Of a DNA stretch of 36,919 nt, positions 8,608 to 16,251 are shown in pieces. Origin of the DNA: Spirochaetales bacterium (lineage in GTDB: Bacteria; Spirochaetota; Spirochaetia; Sphaerochaetales; Sphaerochaetaceae); contig JAAYQW010000014.1 in the NCBI GenBank assembly GCA_012519115.1, forward strand, positions 1 to 36,919. Reading direction: 5' to 3'. The translations under genes and the position numbers were made by a program. How positions within the stretch are numbered: the stretch's first letter is position 1; each line of letters begins with the position of its first letter. Under the pieces are notes generated by a model, which was given only the letters and a program-made list of their open reading frames with translations, had not been told where the DNA came from and searched no databases.

Positions 8608-9423
8608 TTACTCTTCTTCCTTGGGGATAAGGCCTTTTTTATATTCAAGAGGGGTGAGATCGAAGCACGACTTGAAGATTTTGATGAAATAGCGGTAGTC
8701 TCGGTAGCCGACCAAAGAGGCTACCTCTTGGACTTGAATATCTTTCTGTTGAAGCAGTTCGGCCGCGATCCGCATCCGATACAGGGTCACATATTCCAAG
8801 AATGTATACCCGGTCTTTTCCTTGAACAAACTTGAAAGCGTCCGTTCGCTGATACCCAGCGCTCCGGCGAAATCTCCAAGGGAAATCGCTTGGTTATACC
8901 GTTCTTCAATGAGATTGAGCGCTGATTCGATATATTGATCGCGATAATCGATGGGTTTGCTTCGTTGAATGGGAGAGAAGAATTTGATTTGCTCCCGGAG
9001 TTGCTCCAGTTCAAAAAACTCTTTTTGACTCTTTTTCCGATCTTGCAGATCCTTGACGGTCCTTTGTAAAATTTCAAAAAACTTGGCTGGATCGATCGGC
9101 TTGAGGATGTATCCCTTGACGCCAAGTTCAAGGGCTTGCTGGGCATATTCAAATTCCGCGTGTCCGCTGATGATGATAAACTCGGTATCAGCAAGCTTCT
9201 CGACAAGAGCTTTGATCATTTCAAGCCCATCCATCCCGGGCATGGCGATATCGGTTACGATGAGGTCTGGCTGCAAGCGAAGAGCAAGAGCATAGCCATC
9301 GCTTCCATTATCCGCTTCCCCGATCACTTTAGCGTTTATCCTATCCCATGCGGTTGTGAGAATCAGTCCTTTTCTCAGTACATCTTCATCCTCTACAACA
9401 AGTACTTTCAACCATTGGTCCAT
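8608..9423 (-). CDS. response regulator, receiver plus AraC-type DNA-binding domain (YesN-like)
   Basis: The 271-residue protein has an N-terminal receiver domain with the acidic pair E11/D12, the phospho-acceptor D58 in 'PDLIVTDIAMPGMDG' and the conserved K108 ('YILKPIDP'). An AraC/XylS helix-turn-helix pair occupies about residues 165-271, ending 'VGYRDYRYFIKIFKSCFDLTPLEYKKG'. It is the last gene of a six-gene operon and overlaps the sensor kinase by 16 bases. YesN-type regulators usually activate carbohydrate-uptake operons. Likely targets are its own operon and the divergent importer, whose leader holds repeated TTAACA elements (inference). Confidence 0.92.
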   Translation of the reverse strand: MDQWLKVLVVEDEDVLRKGLILTTAWDRINAKVIGEADNGSDGYALALRLQPDLIVTDIAMPGMDGLEMIKALVEKLADTEFIIISGHAEFEYAQQALELGVKGYILKPIDPAKFFEILQRTVKDLQDRKKSQKEFFELEQLREQIKFFSPIQRSKPIDYRDQYIESALNLIEERYNQAISLGDFAGALGISERTLSSLFKEKTGYTFLEYVTLYRMRIAAELLQQKDIQVQEVASLVGYRDYRYFIKIFKSCFDLTPLEYKKGLIPKEEE

Positions 9424-11174
9424 AACATTTCATCCTTTGGAATCACCAAGATAATCGTTGTACCCTTCATTGGCGCTGAATCAATCCTGATGTGAGCCTT
9501 TCCATGGTAATAGAGCTCCAATCGTCGCACAATGTTTTGGACGCCGGTTCCTTCATTCATCGCATTGGGAATTTTGTGAATCGTTATCAGTTCTTTTGCA
9601 GCATCTTCATTCATCCCGACTCCGTCGTCGATGAACGTGAAAGAGGCGGCATCGCCTTCATCCTTTCCGAGAATAGTCAACATGCCGGCACCCTGTTTTC
9701 GTTCCAACCCATGCATCACGGCGTTTTCTACCAGCGGCTGAAGAAGGAAGCGAGGAATGGGGAGTTTCTCCAGAGAGGAATCAATGGCAATCGTACAATT
9801 GAGCCGGTTGCCTAGTCGACGCTTTTGTATAGCGAGATAGTGTTTTATTATTTGGAGTTCTTCTTCAATCCGAATGACCCCTTCACTGAGATCGAGGGTG
9901 GAGCGCATCAGGTATCCAAGATCGATGATCGTATCGGTCGCCAGCTCGTTTTCACCAAGCATGATGTACCATTTGATAAGTTCAAGGCTATTGAAAATGA
10001 AGTGTGGTTTTGTTTGAGCCTGCAATGATTTGAGCATGGCGACCCGCAAGCTTTCCTCTTTTTGCTTATTTGTTTCAATCAGTGCATGCATATCTACCGC
10101 CAATTGATTGGCGATCGATCCGAGAATCCCAAATTCATCCTTGGATTCAATCGATGTCCGAGCACTGAAGTCTCCTTCACTTACCCGCTGCAAACATCTG
10201 ACGACCTCCATCAACGGTTCCGATGCGTTCCTTGAAGAAGTAAGGGCAAGAATGATTGAAAGGAGCACCATGCTGCTGGTGAGAATGACGGAAATCCATT
10301 TGACGAAGTTCAGGATCTCATTGATCTGATGCAACGGGTACAAGGAGACAAGGAAAAATCGGTTCCCGTTCTCTTCGTGAATCGTATACAGGCGGGATTT
10401 GTTTTGAAAAGTCGAAGGGACCGTGGATAACAGCTCGTTTCTGATGACTTCGCGGTCACCATGATCGAACTCTCCGTTCATCGCGTGAACCTGAATTCGG
10501 TAAGGATCGAAAAGCCCGAGGTAGGGATATTCCTGGATGGAGAGCTTTTCCATGATTTCCTGTAGGTGGCTTACATAGAGATCAAGAACGATGAGACCCG
10601 AAAAGCCGGGTTTTTCAGTGTACAACCCAATACTGAGAACTCGATGTCTTGAATCGGAAGGCGAGTGGAAATATAAAATCGGAGCATCGGGACGCTCCTT
10701 TGCCCGATGCCATATCCCCCATGTCAAATAATTGATGTCCGTATAGTCTGGGGGTATTTCACTTGAGCTTAAGATTGGTTCTCCATCGGAGCGAATAACG
10801 TGAATTCCCGGTTTATGTTTCCAGTTGGTCAACAACAAAAAGAGTGAATTCAACACGGCAGGTTCATCAAACGATTCGGTGAAGAGCGGGCGGAAATTGA
10901 TATCGCTTGAAACCGCTTCGACGATGAGAATCGCCCCATCGATCAATTGTTTCGTTTGACCGAGAGCCAGCGAGGCTTGACTTTCAAGATTGGAACGGGT
11001 CCGTTCCATTAAAATCGTTTTTGTCAGATAGTAGGCGAATGGTCCGACCAGCAGCAGGGGAACGACTGCGATAAGGAGATAGGATACGAGCAGCTTCCTG
11101 AAGAACGTATGGTTGCGAAGCTTAAAAGAGAACCGATCCAATCGTTGTATCAACCGCTTCTTTATACCATTCAT
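9408..11174 (-). CDS. membrane sensor histidine kinase, YesM/LytS-type
   Basis: From the ATG at 11174 the protein has 588 residues. A membrane helix (about 27-50) is followed by a large extracytoplasmic sensor domain (about 51-289). A second helix (290-313), a HAMP linker (about 314-366) and a His_kinase domain follow, with phospho-His391 in 'LQAQTKPHFIFNSLEL'. The HATPase domain has N484 ('LVENAVMHG'), 'DDGVGM' and 'GTGVQNIVRRLELYY'. The frame is open to 11306, but the extra N-terminus lacks family character. The chosen start has only a weak GGGA site and lies inside the end of the phosphatase gene (53-base overlap), suggesting translational coupling. It presumably senses an extracellular ligand or the loaded binding protein. 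Confidence 0.9.
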   Translation of the reverse strand: MNGIKKRLIQRLDRFSFKLRNHTFFRKLLVSYLLIAVVPLLLVGPFAYYLTKTILMERTRSNLESQASLALGQTKQLIDGAILIVEAVSSDINFRPLFTESFDEPAVLNSLFLLLTNWKHKPGIHVIRSDGEPILSSSEIPPDYTDINYLTWGIWHRAKERPDAPILYFHSPSDSRHRVLSIGLYTEKPGFSGLIVLDLYVSHLQEIMEKLSIQEYPYLGLFDPYRIQVHAMNGEFDHGDREVIRNELLSTVPSTFQNKSRLYTIHEENGNRFFLVSLYPLHQINEILNFVKWISVILTSSMVLLSIILALTSSRNASEPLMEVVRCLQRVSEGDFSARTSIESKDEFGILGSIANQLAVDMHALIETNKQKEESLRVAMLKSLQAQTKPHFIFNSLELIKWYIMLGENELATDTIIDLGYLMRSTLDLSEGVIRIEEELQIIKHYLAIQKRRLGNRLNCTIAIDSSLEKLPIPRFLLQPLVENAVMHGLERKQGAGMLTILGKDEGDAASFTFIDDGVGMNEDAAKELITIHKIPNAMNEGTGVQNIVRRLELYYHGKAHIRIDSAPMKGTTIILVIPKDEMLWTNG

Positions 11175-11913
11175 ACAATATCCCGTTTGCAGCGATAATA
11201 CTGTGTTGAGGGTGTTCCGTGCCATCCAAAGAGCTGCTTCTTCCACCGGCTTCTTTGAGAATAACCAATCCGGCGGCGATGTCGTAGTAGCCGACATGCA
11301 GTTCAATCATCCCCTCAATTCGACCGCTTGCCAGATAACAAAGGTGGAGAGCGGCCGAACCGAATTCGCGTATTTCTTCTGTATGATTGCATATATATCG
11401 ATACAATAAAAGGTAGGTTTCAAAATCCTCCAGGTTTCGCTGCGGTGAAGGGCATACCGTGATGCTGTTTTGTGGGTCGGCAACCGTGGAGCATCGGACA
11501 GGCAATCCATTGCAGTAGGAACCGCGGCCTTCGGCCGCCCAGAAGAGTTCATTCCGGTTCGGATCGTACACGACTCCGATGATCGGCTTTCCCTCCTCAA
11601 CCTCATATGCTATTGAAATCGCATAGGAGGGAATGGCGTGGACAAAGTTGCTGGTTCCGTCGATCGGATCTATAATCCATCGACCCGTTCCTCCATAAGA
11701 TATGAGGCCTTCTTCTTCACCTAAAAAATCATCGCTTGGTAGTTTCGAGTTGATGTGGTTTCTGATGATTCGTTCACTTTCCTTATCGTAGATTGTCACC
11801 ACATCACTCTTTCCCTTGGATGAAAAAGAGCGATCGGATTGGGGAATCGAAAGAAGATATGAGCCGGCAAGCTTCGCAGCCTCTTTAGCCACCGCCAAGC
11901 GGGTGAGAATCAT
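11122..11913 (-). CDS. inositol monophosphatase-family phosphatase
   Basis: This 263-residue protein has the metal-dependent phosphatase signatures of the IMPase/FIG superfamily. These are the acidic loop G-E-E (65-67), 'WIIDPIDGTSNFVH' with D82 and D85, and the C-terminal 'YYDIAAGLVILKEAGG' with D211. Family members dephosphorylate inositol-1-phosphate, fructose-1,6-bisphosphate, PAP or other small phosphates using Mg2+. No signal peptide is visible, so it acts in the cytoplasm. The ATG overlaps the permease stop by four bases, and the kinase gene begins inside its 3' end. Being locked between an importer and its sensor, it probably dephosphorylates the imported compound or its first product (inference). 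Confidence 0.9.
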   Translation of the reverse strand: MILTRLAVAKEAAKLAGSYLLSIPQSDRSFSSKGKSDVVTIYDKESERIIRNHINSKLPSDDFLGEEEGLISYGGTGRWIIDPIDGTSNFVHAIPSYAISIAYEVEEGKPIIGVVYDPNRNELFWAAEGRGSYCNGLPVRCSTVADPQNSITVCPSPQRNLEDFETYLLLYRYICNHTEEIREFGSAALHLCYLASGRIEGMIELHVGYYDIAAGLVILKEAGGRSSSLDGTEHPQHSIIAANGILYEWYKEAVDTTIGSVLF

Positions 11914-13580
11914 ATGACGCTTCCTTTTCCCTTTGTGAGTCGGTTGAAAAGGAACAAGGAAAGCACCGTCGCAAGCGTTAAAATACTTGCGAGAGCGGCC
12001 GCGGTTCCATACCCATCCTTGATGATTTCCGTGTAAATCGCCACGCTGATCGTCCCCGTTCTTCCTGAATAAAGGATCATCGTGGAGCTGAGTTCGTTGA
12101 TGGTTGATATCCAGCTCAGGATACCGCCACTGATTACCCCCGGGAGCATAAGAACCGCAGTGATTTTGAAGAATGTCTTAAGCGGTGGCACGCCGAGGTT
12201 GATCGATGCTTCCTCGCTGGACAGATCGAGCTGGTAAAGAATCCCGGTGCTCGACCGAATGATGTACGGTATCTTTCGAATCGTATAGGAGATGATGAGG
12301 ATCGAGGCTGTACCTGCGAGCATAAAAGGCGGCTTATTGAAAGCCATAATCAAAATGATGCCGATTACCGAGCCTGGAATTACATATGGGCTCATCAGGA
12401 TGAAGTCCAGAACGGCGGTCAGATTCGACTTCCTGCGGACAATCACATAGGAGGTGAATATTCCGATGATGATCATGAACACCATCGCAATCGTTGAATA
12501 GAGGAATGTCCGGGTGATGTTCGCACTAAGCTTATACCAGACATCCGTATAACTCTTGACACTGAAGGCAGGAACGAAAATAGGCCCCTGGGTTTTGATA
12601 AAGGATGTTACCAAGGTCGTAATCTGAGGTGATAGGGCAATGATGGCGATCAGATAGGAGAGGGTCGTCAAAATAATGAATGGTCCGGTTTTTAATTTCT
12701 TGATCGGCGGAGGATTCAAACCGCTCATCGAATATGAGCGCCGGCCGATTGTGAATCGTTGAAGCAACAGAACGGAAAGAGTGCAAATGATGATGATGAC
12801 GCTCATTGCGCTTGCCATGACCGCATCACCGCCCAGTTCACCCATATACTCTTCATAGACGAGAACCGGCAGGACTTTATATCCTTCACCGATCAACAAT
12901 GGAGTACCGAGGTCCGCCATTGAAGTCATGAAGACGATGACCGCCCCGGCAGTGATTGTCGGAAGAATCAGTGGAAACGTTACCGTCAACAGTTTTTTGA
13001 CTCCGCTCACTCCAAGATTTTCCGCCGCTTCTTCCAAGGAGTTGTCAAAGGACTGAAGAGCTCCTTGGACGTACATGTAGACAAAAGGAAAGAGTTTGAG
13101 GGTAAAAACAAGAAGCAATCCACGGAACCCGTAGATTGTAGGGATTTCGATGTTGATTAATCGCAGGAGATTTGTAATGAATCCATTCCGCCCCAAGAGA
13201 ACAATCCAAGAATATGCCCCGATAAATGGTGGGGAAAGGAGTGAAATGACCACCATGGCGTTCAAAATCTTTTTTCCGGGAATATTGTATCGGGCGACGA
13301 TAAAACCGAAAGGTACACCGAGCAGAACAGCGAATAACGTTGTCAACGAAGAGACCGCGAAGCTATGCTTCAAGGTTCTATAATAGTAGGGGAGCCGAAA
13401 GAAGTCCTTATACGCGGCAAGTGAAAATATCCGATCCTCACTTCCTTGGAAAGAGCGGGCAATCATCCCAAAAAGAGGGTATAGCAGGAAGAGGATCGCC
13501 AACGCGAAGATGGTGATGATTACGATCCCCCAGAATCCGATTCTATTTACAATTCTGGTCCATGCGCTTTGATCGTTCAT
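11910..13580 (-). CDS. fused two-domain ABC importer permease (FbpB/AfuB-type)
   Basis: The 556-residue protein contains two copies of the six-helix permease unit of type I importers. Each has an EAA loop: 'LEEAAENLGVSGVKKLLTVT' in the first half and 'SEEASINLGVPPLKTFFKIT' in the second. Fused permeases of this form belong to the ferric/thiamine/sugar-phosphate/phosphonate transporter group (FbpB, ThiP, AfuB). It overlaps the ATPase gene upstream and the phosphatase gene downstream by four bases each. Together with the binding protein (14713-15726) and ATPase (13577-14641) it makes a complete importer. The partner phosphatase argues for a phosphorylated organic substrate over iron. Confidence 0.9.
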   Translation of the reverse strand: MNDQSAWTRIVNRIGFWGIVIITIFALAILFLLYPLFGMIARSFQGSEDRIFSLAAYKDFFRLPYYYRTLKHSFAVSSLTTLFAVLLGVPFGFIVARYNIPGKKILNAMVVISLLSPPFIGAYSWIVLLGRNGFITNLLRLINIEIPTIYGFRGLLLVFTLKLFPFVYMYVQGALQSFDNSLEEAAENLGVSGVKKLLTVTFPLILPTITAGAVIVFMTSMADLGTPLLIGEGYKVLPVLVYEEYMGELGGDAVMASAMSVIIIICTLSVLLLQRFTIGRRSYSMSGLNPPPIKKLKTGPFIILTTLSYLIAIIALSPQITTLVTSFIKTQGPIFVPAFSVKSYTDVWYKLSANITRTFLYSTIAMVFMIIIGIFTSYVIVRRKSNLTAVLDFILMSPYVIPGSVIGIILIMAFNKPPFMLAGTASILIISYTIRKIPYIIRSSTGILYQLDLSSEEASINLGVPPLKTFFKITAVLMLPGVISGGILSWISTINELSSTMILYSGRTGTISVAIYTEIIKDGYGTAAALASILTLATVLSLFLFNRLTKGKGSVI

Positions 13581-14641
13581 ATCAGACTCTCCTTCGTCGA
13601 AAGGTCAAAAAGATTCACCTTTTCAGCATCAAACGTCACATACACCTGATCACCCGCGCTCTTGATCGTTCCCCCTTCCTTCAGATATTCATTGACCTGG
13701 ATCGTTTCACCACTTTCAAGCAATACCTCATAATTGATGAAATCACCCAAGAACGTAGCAAAATTGATGGTCGCTTTAAGCCCTTCGTTCTCTTCCAATG
13801 ACAAAAAGCTTTCTTCAGGACGAACGGCAAGAATCGCTTGTCCGTGATAGGGATGTTTCAAGGCTGCCGGAAATGAGTAGGAGCCAAGCAGAACCTTTGA
13901 ATCCTTGATCGTTACATCGATGAAACTGCTGGTACCGATAAAATCGGCGACAAAGGTGTTGGATGGCCGGGTATAGATTTCAAGAGGAGTTCCGAGCTGT
14001 TGAATCGTGCCGAGATTCATCACGGCGATCCTGTCGCTGATCGCCAGCGCTTCCTCCTGATCGTGGGTAACGTAGACGGTCGTGATATTAAGGTTTTTTT
14101 GGATCTTTTTGATTACCGACCGCATTTCGACGCGAAGTTTAGCATCGAGGTTTGAAAGCGGTTCATCCATAAGAAGAACTTCAGGCTGAATCACGATGGC
14201 ACGAGCAAGCGCGATCCGTTGTTGCTGACCACCGGAGAGTTGAGAGGGCTGGCGATTCTTGTATTCGCTCATTCGCACCAGATCGAGCACTTCTCCAACC
14301 TTTTGGTCAATCGCCTTAGCGGAGAATTTTCGAGCCTTCAGTCCATAGGCGATATTGTCATATACCGAAAGGTGGGGGAAAATTGCATAGTTCTGGAACA
14401 CCATCCCGGTATTCCGCTGATGGGCGGGGATCTTGTTGATTACCCGTTTCCCAAAGGCGATTTGTCCTGCTTCAATGGTATTAAAACCGGCAATCATTCG
14501 TAGCAAAGTGGTTTTCCCGCATCCGGAAGGTCCAAGAAGGGTGAAAAATTCACCGGATTGAATATCGAGCGTCACGCCGTCGATTGCAGTGAAATCCCCA
14601 TATTTCTTTACTACATCATTGATTGAGAGTGGTTGACTCAT
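13577..14641 (-). CDS. ABC importer ATPase (FbpC/PotA/AfuC-type)
   Basis: A 354-residue ATPase with Walker A G37-PSGCGKT-44, signature L135-SGGQQQ, Walker B ending D159-E160 ('VLLMDEPLSNLD') and the H-loop 'VYVTHDQEEAL'. A C-terminal TOBE-like extension of about 110 residues ('ILAVRPEESFLS') is typical of the polyamine/iron/sugar-phosphate and maltose-type ATPases. The binding-protein gene is 71 bases upstream, with a hairpin between them, and the gene overlaps the fused permease gene. The divergent MalFG importer has no ATPase of its own, so this one could serve both; that is only a hypothesis. Confidence 0.92.
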   Translation of the reverse strand: MSQPLSINDVVKKYGDFTAIDGVTLDIQSGEFFTLLGPSGCGKTTLLRMIAGFNTIEAGQIAFGKRVINKIPAHQRNTGMVFQNYAIFPHLSVYDNIAYGLKARKFSAKAIDQKVGEVLDLVRMSEYKNRQPSQLSGGQQQRIALARAIVIQPEVLLMDEPLSNLDAKLRVEMRSVIKKIQKNLNITTVYVTHDQEEALAISDRIAVMNLGTIQQLGTPLEIYTRPSNTFVADFIGTSSFIDVTIKDSKVLLGSYSFPAALKHPYHGQAILAVRPEESFLSLEENEGLKATINFATFLGDFINYEVLLESGETIQVNEYLKEGGTIKSAGDQVYVTFDAEKVNLFDLSTKESLI

Positions 14642-14671
14642 ACATGGGCTCCTTTCGAGGTATGGAGAATG

Positions 14672-14700
14672 CTTCCCAGCTCAGAAAGAGAGCTGGGAAG
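14672..14700 (-). other. intercistronic stem-loop between binding-protein and ATPase genes
   Basis: A perfect 11-bp inverted repeat, CTTCCCAGCTC (14672-14682) and GAGCTGGGAAG (14690-14700), has a 7-base loop and no T-tract on the minus strand. It lies between the first two genes of the six-gene operon. Such hairpins commonly protect the upstream binding-protein mRNA from exonucleases, so binding protein is made in excess. It is more likely a stabiliser or partial attenuator than a terminator. Confidence 0.7.
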
Positions 14701-14712
14701 AGTGATGCTGCC

Positions 14713-15726
14713 TTATTTCCCAATGATAAGGTCTTTCCATTTGTTCAAGAGACGATCCTTGTTTTCACCGATCCAGACAGTATCCCAGTAGAAATCACCC
14801 AATTTCTCATTGGGAGTCATATACGCTGGAAGTTGGATATCGGTTCGAACCGCTCGGCGATGCACGTCACCGAGTTTGGATTGAACGTCTGCGCTTAAGA
14901 TGAAGTCAACGAATTTCTTCGCGTTTTCAGTGTTCTTTCCGTTTTTGATGATTGCAATCGGGCTTGGAACCTTTGAAGAGCCTTCTACAGGATAGACGAC
15001 TTTCAGGTTGGCACCGGAGTGCGCATATCGTAAGGCGCCTTCCTCGTAGGCGATTCCGACAAGGTATTCACCATCGGCGGGTCCCTTGAATCCAAGAGTT
15101 GACGATCCGACGACTTTTCTTTCAAGGTTGTCGACAAAGTCGGACATATACTTCCAGCCCTTCTCATTGTCTCCTCCCATCGTGAAAAGCTGAATGACCA
15201 ATGCCATGAAAGCGGATCCGCTTCTGACCGGGTCAGCATGGGCAATGCGGCCTTTGAAGATCGGATTGAGCAAATCTCCCCAGCCTTTGGGTGCGTCCTT
15301 CTCTGAAACGAGTTTCGGATTGTACACGATGACCATCGGATCGATGGACGTTCCATGCCAGCGGTTTCCCGGATCTCGGGTTTCAGCCAGAACCTGGTTC
15401 ATATGCGCGTGCTCATACGGTTCGAGCAGGTCAATGATGACTTGGTATGAATCGGAACCACCGCCCCAAAGCAAATCGCCGAGAGGGTTGTCTTTTTCAG
15501 CTCTGATGCGGGCGACCAATTCTCCGGTAGGAGCACCGACCAGGTTCACCTTGATTCCCGTACGGTCTTGGAACTCCTTGATCAATGGATCCGTCCAGTC
15601 TGCACTATGGGAATAGTAAAGCGTCACTTCATTGCTTTGACTTTTTGCTTCAGCCTGTGCAGCGGCAAAAAGACCAAATGATGCGACCAATGTCAAAATT
15701 GTGACAAAGACTAGTACTTTTTTCAT
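14713..15726 (-). CDS. periplasmic solute-binding protein, FbpA/AfuA-type
   Basis: The 337-residue protein has a type I signal peptide (MKK, a hydrophobic core and cleavage near 'AAAQAEAK', no lipobox) and a type II binding-protein fold. The phosphate- or anion-binding style segment 'ADPVRSGSAF' lies at about residues 166-175. The group includes ferric-binding FbpA, the sugar-phosphate binder AfuA and 2-aminoethylphosphonate binders. I do not see the adjacent tyrosine pair that binds iron in FbpA at the matching region ('VGIAYEEGALRYAHSG'), which argues against iron. AAGGAG lies eight bases before the ATG. It heads the six-gene operon that includes a phosphatase and a two-component system. 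Confidence 0.88.
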   Translation of the reverse strand: MKKVLVFVTILTLVASFGLFAAAQAEAKSQSNEVTLYYSHSADWTDPLIKEFQDRTGIKVNLVGAPTGELVARIRAEKDNPLGDLLWGGGSDSYQVIIDLLEPYEHAHMNQVLAETRDPGNRWHGTSIDPMVIVYNPKLVSEKDAPKGWGDLLNPIFKGRIAHADPVRSGSAFMALVIQLFTMGGDNEKGWKYMSDFVDNLERKVVGSSTLGFKGPADGEYLVGIAYEEGALRYAHSGANLKVVYPVEGSSKVPSPIAIIKNGKNTENAKKFVDFILSADVQSKLGDVHRRAVRTDIQLPAYMTPNEKLGDFYWDTVWIGENKDRLLNKWKDLIIGK

Positions 15727-15770
15727 CGCTTTTTCTCCTTTTTATTGTATTGCGAAACGAATCTAACTTA

Positions 15771-15799
15771 ATTCTAGGACATGACTTACCCCCGAACAA
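15771..15799 (-). promoter_or_regulatory. promoter of the six-gene importer/phosphatase/sensor operon
   Basis: On the minus strand TTGTTC (15799-15794) and TAGAAT (15776-15771) are separated by exactly 17 bases. The -10 matches consensus at five of six positions; the -35 is weak, as expected for a promoter needing an activator such as the YesN-like regulator encoded at the operon's end. Transcription would start about 40 bases before the binding-protein ATG. Confidence 0.5.
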
Positions 15800-16035
15800 G
15801 GAGACAAAACAGCAAAGTTGTGGAGAGATTTGCACAAATTTGGGGTTTAGATACATGCTGAATTTTGAGGATTTTTGAACCTTTTCTCATAGATGTATTA
15901 TTTTGTAAATTGTTTATGCTTAAAATATTGTTGAATACTTTCAGGTTGCCTTCCAAAGCAGAATGGTTGACTGAAATCCGCGAGAAAAGATGAACTGTTC
16001 CTTTTGTCATTACGATTTCCAGCGGTTTATTTTTA

Positions 16036-16082
16036 TTGACAAATGGAAATATATGGCTAACAATCAAATGAAAACGGTTACA
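16036..16082 (+). promoter_or_regulatory. promoter with cre/LacI-type operator for the MalEFG-type importer
   Basis: TTGACA (16036-16041) and AACAAT (16059-16064) lie 17 bases apart. TGAAAACGGTTACA (16069-16082) follows at the expected start site. It fits the cre consensus TGWAANCGNTNWCA, and each half differs by one base from the half-site of the perfect operator at 8417-8430. A LacI-family repressor bound here would block initiation. Confidence 0.5.
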
Positions 16083-16083
16083 T

Positions 16084-16130
16084 TTAACATGGATTTAACA
16101 TTTGCTACGGAACTTAACATGGATTTAACA
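16084..16130 (+). repeat. two direct repeats built from four TTAACA half-sites
   Basis: TTAACATGGATTTAACA occurs at 16084-16100 and again at 16114-16130, 30 bases apart. Each copy contains two TTAACA hexamers 11 bases apart, so four hexamers lie on one face of the helix with roughly helical phasing. Tandem direct half-sites of this kind are typical of AraC-type or response-regulator binding. They lie downstream of the TTGACA promoter, so they either act in the leader or serve a further promoter not recognised here. Confidence 0.6.
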
Positions 16131-16147
16131 ATCAAGGAGGTTATGAA

Positions 16148-16181
16148 GGGCAGGCTTTTATGATGTTCAGATAAGCCGCCC
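16148..16181 (+). other. leader hairpin upstream of the sugar-binding-protein gene
   Basis: GGGC-A-GGCTT (16148-16157) pairs with AAGCC-GCCC (16173-16181), giving nine base pairs with one bulged A and a 15-base loop. A strong AAGGAGG lies just before it, two bases from an ATG that opens a six-codon frame (16143-16163). The element could be a leader attenuator or an mRNA 5' stabiliser. No poly-T run follows. Confidence 0.4.
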
Positions 16182-16251
16182 TTGCATTTCCGGCAGAATC
16201 ATAGGAAAAAGCCGAAATACTTTTAAGATCATTTATACGTAGGAGGTTAGT

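Larger units (their letters stand above)
15727..16251. other. 525-bp divergent regulatory region between two importer operons
   Basis: No gene is visible here. It holds the minus-strand promoter of the phosphatase-linked importer (15771-15799). On the plus strand it holds a promoter with a cre/LacI-type operator (16036-16082), two copies of a 17-bp direct repeat (16084-16130) and a leader hairpin (16148-16181). Bases 15800-16035 are AT-rich, with no further structure I can support. Confidence 0.7.

Noticed and set aside
8581-8610. Terminator after the response regulator gene.
   Set aside because: Short competing AACGG/CCGTT pairs exist, but no single stable stem with a T-tract could be supported.
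11175-11306. A 44-residue N-terminal extension of the sensor kinase.
   Set aside because: It lies wholly inside the phosphatase gene, has no kinase-family character, and the ATG at 11174 directly precedes the first membrane helix.
14713-15726. A ferric iron-binding function for the AfuA/FbpA-type binding protein.
   Set aside because: The adjacent tyrosine pair that coordinates iron in FbpA is not seen at the matching region, and a phosphatase in the operon fits an organophosphate better. It is not excluded without a structure.
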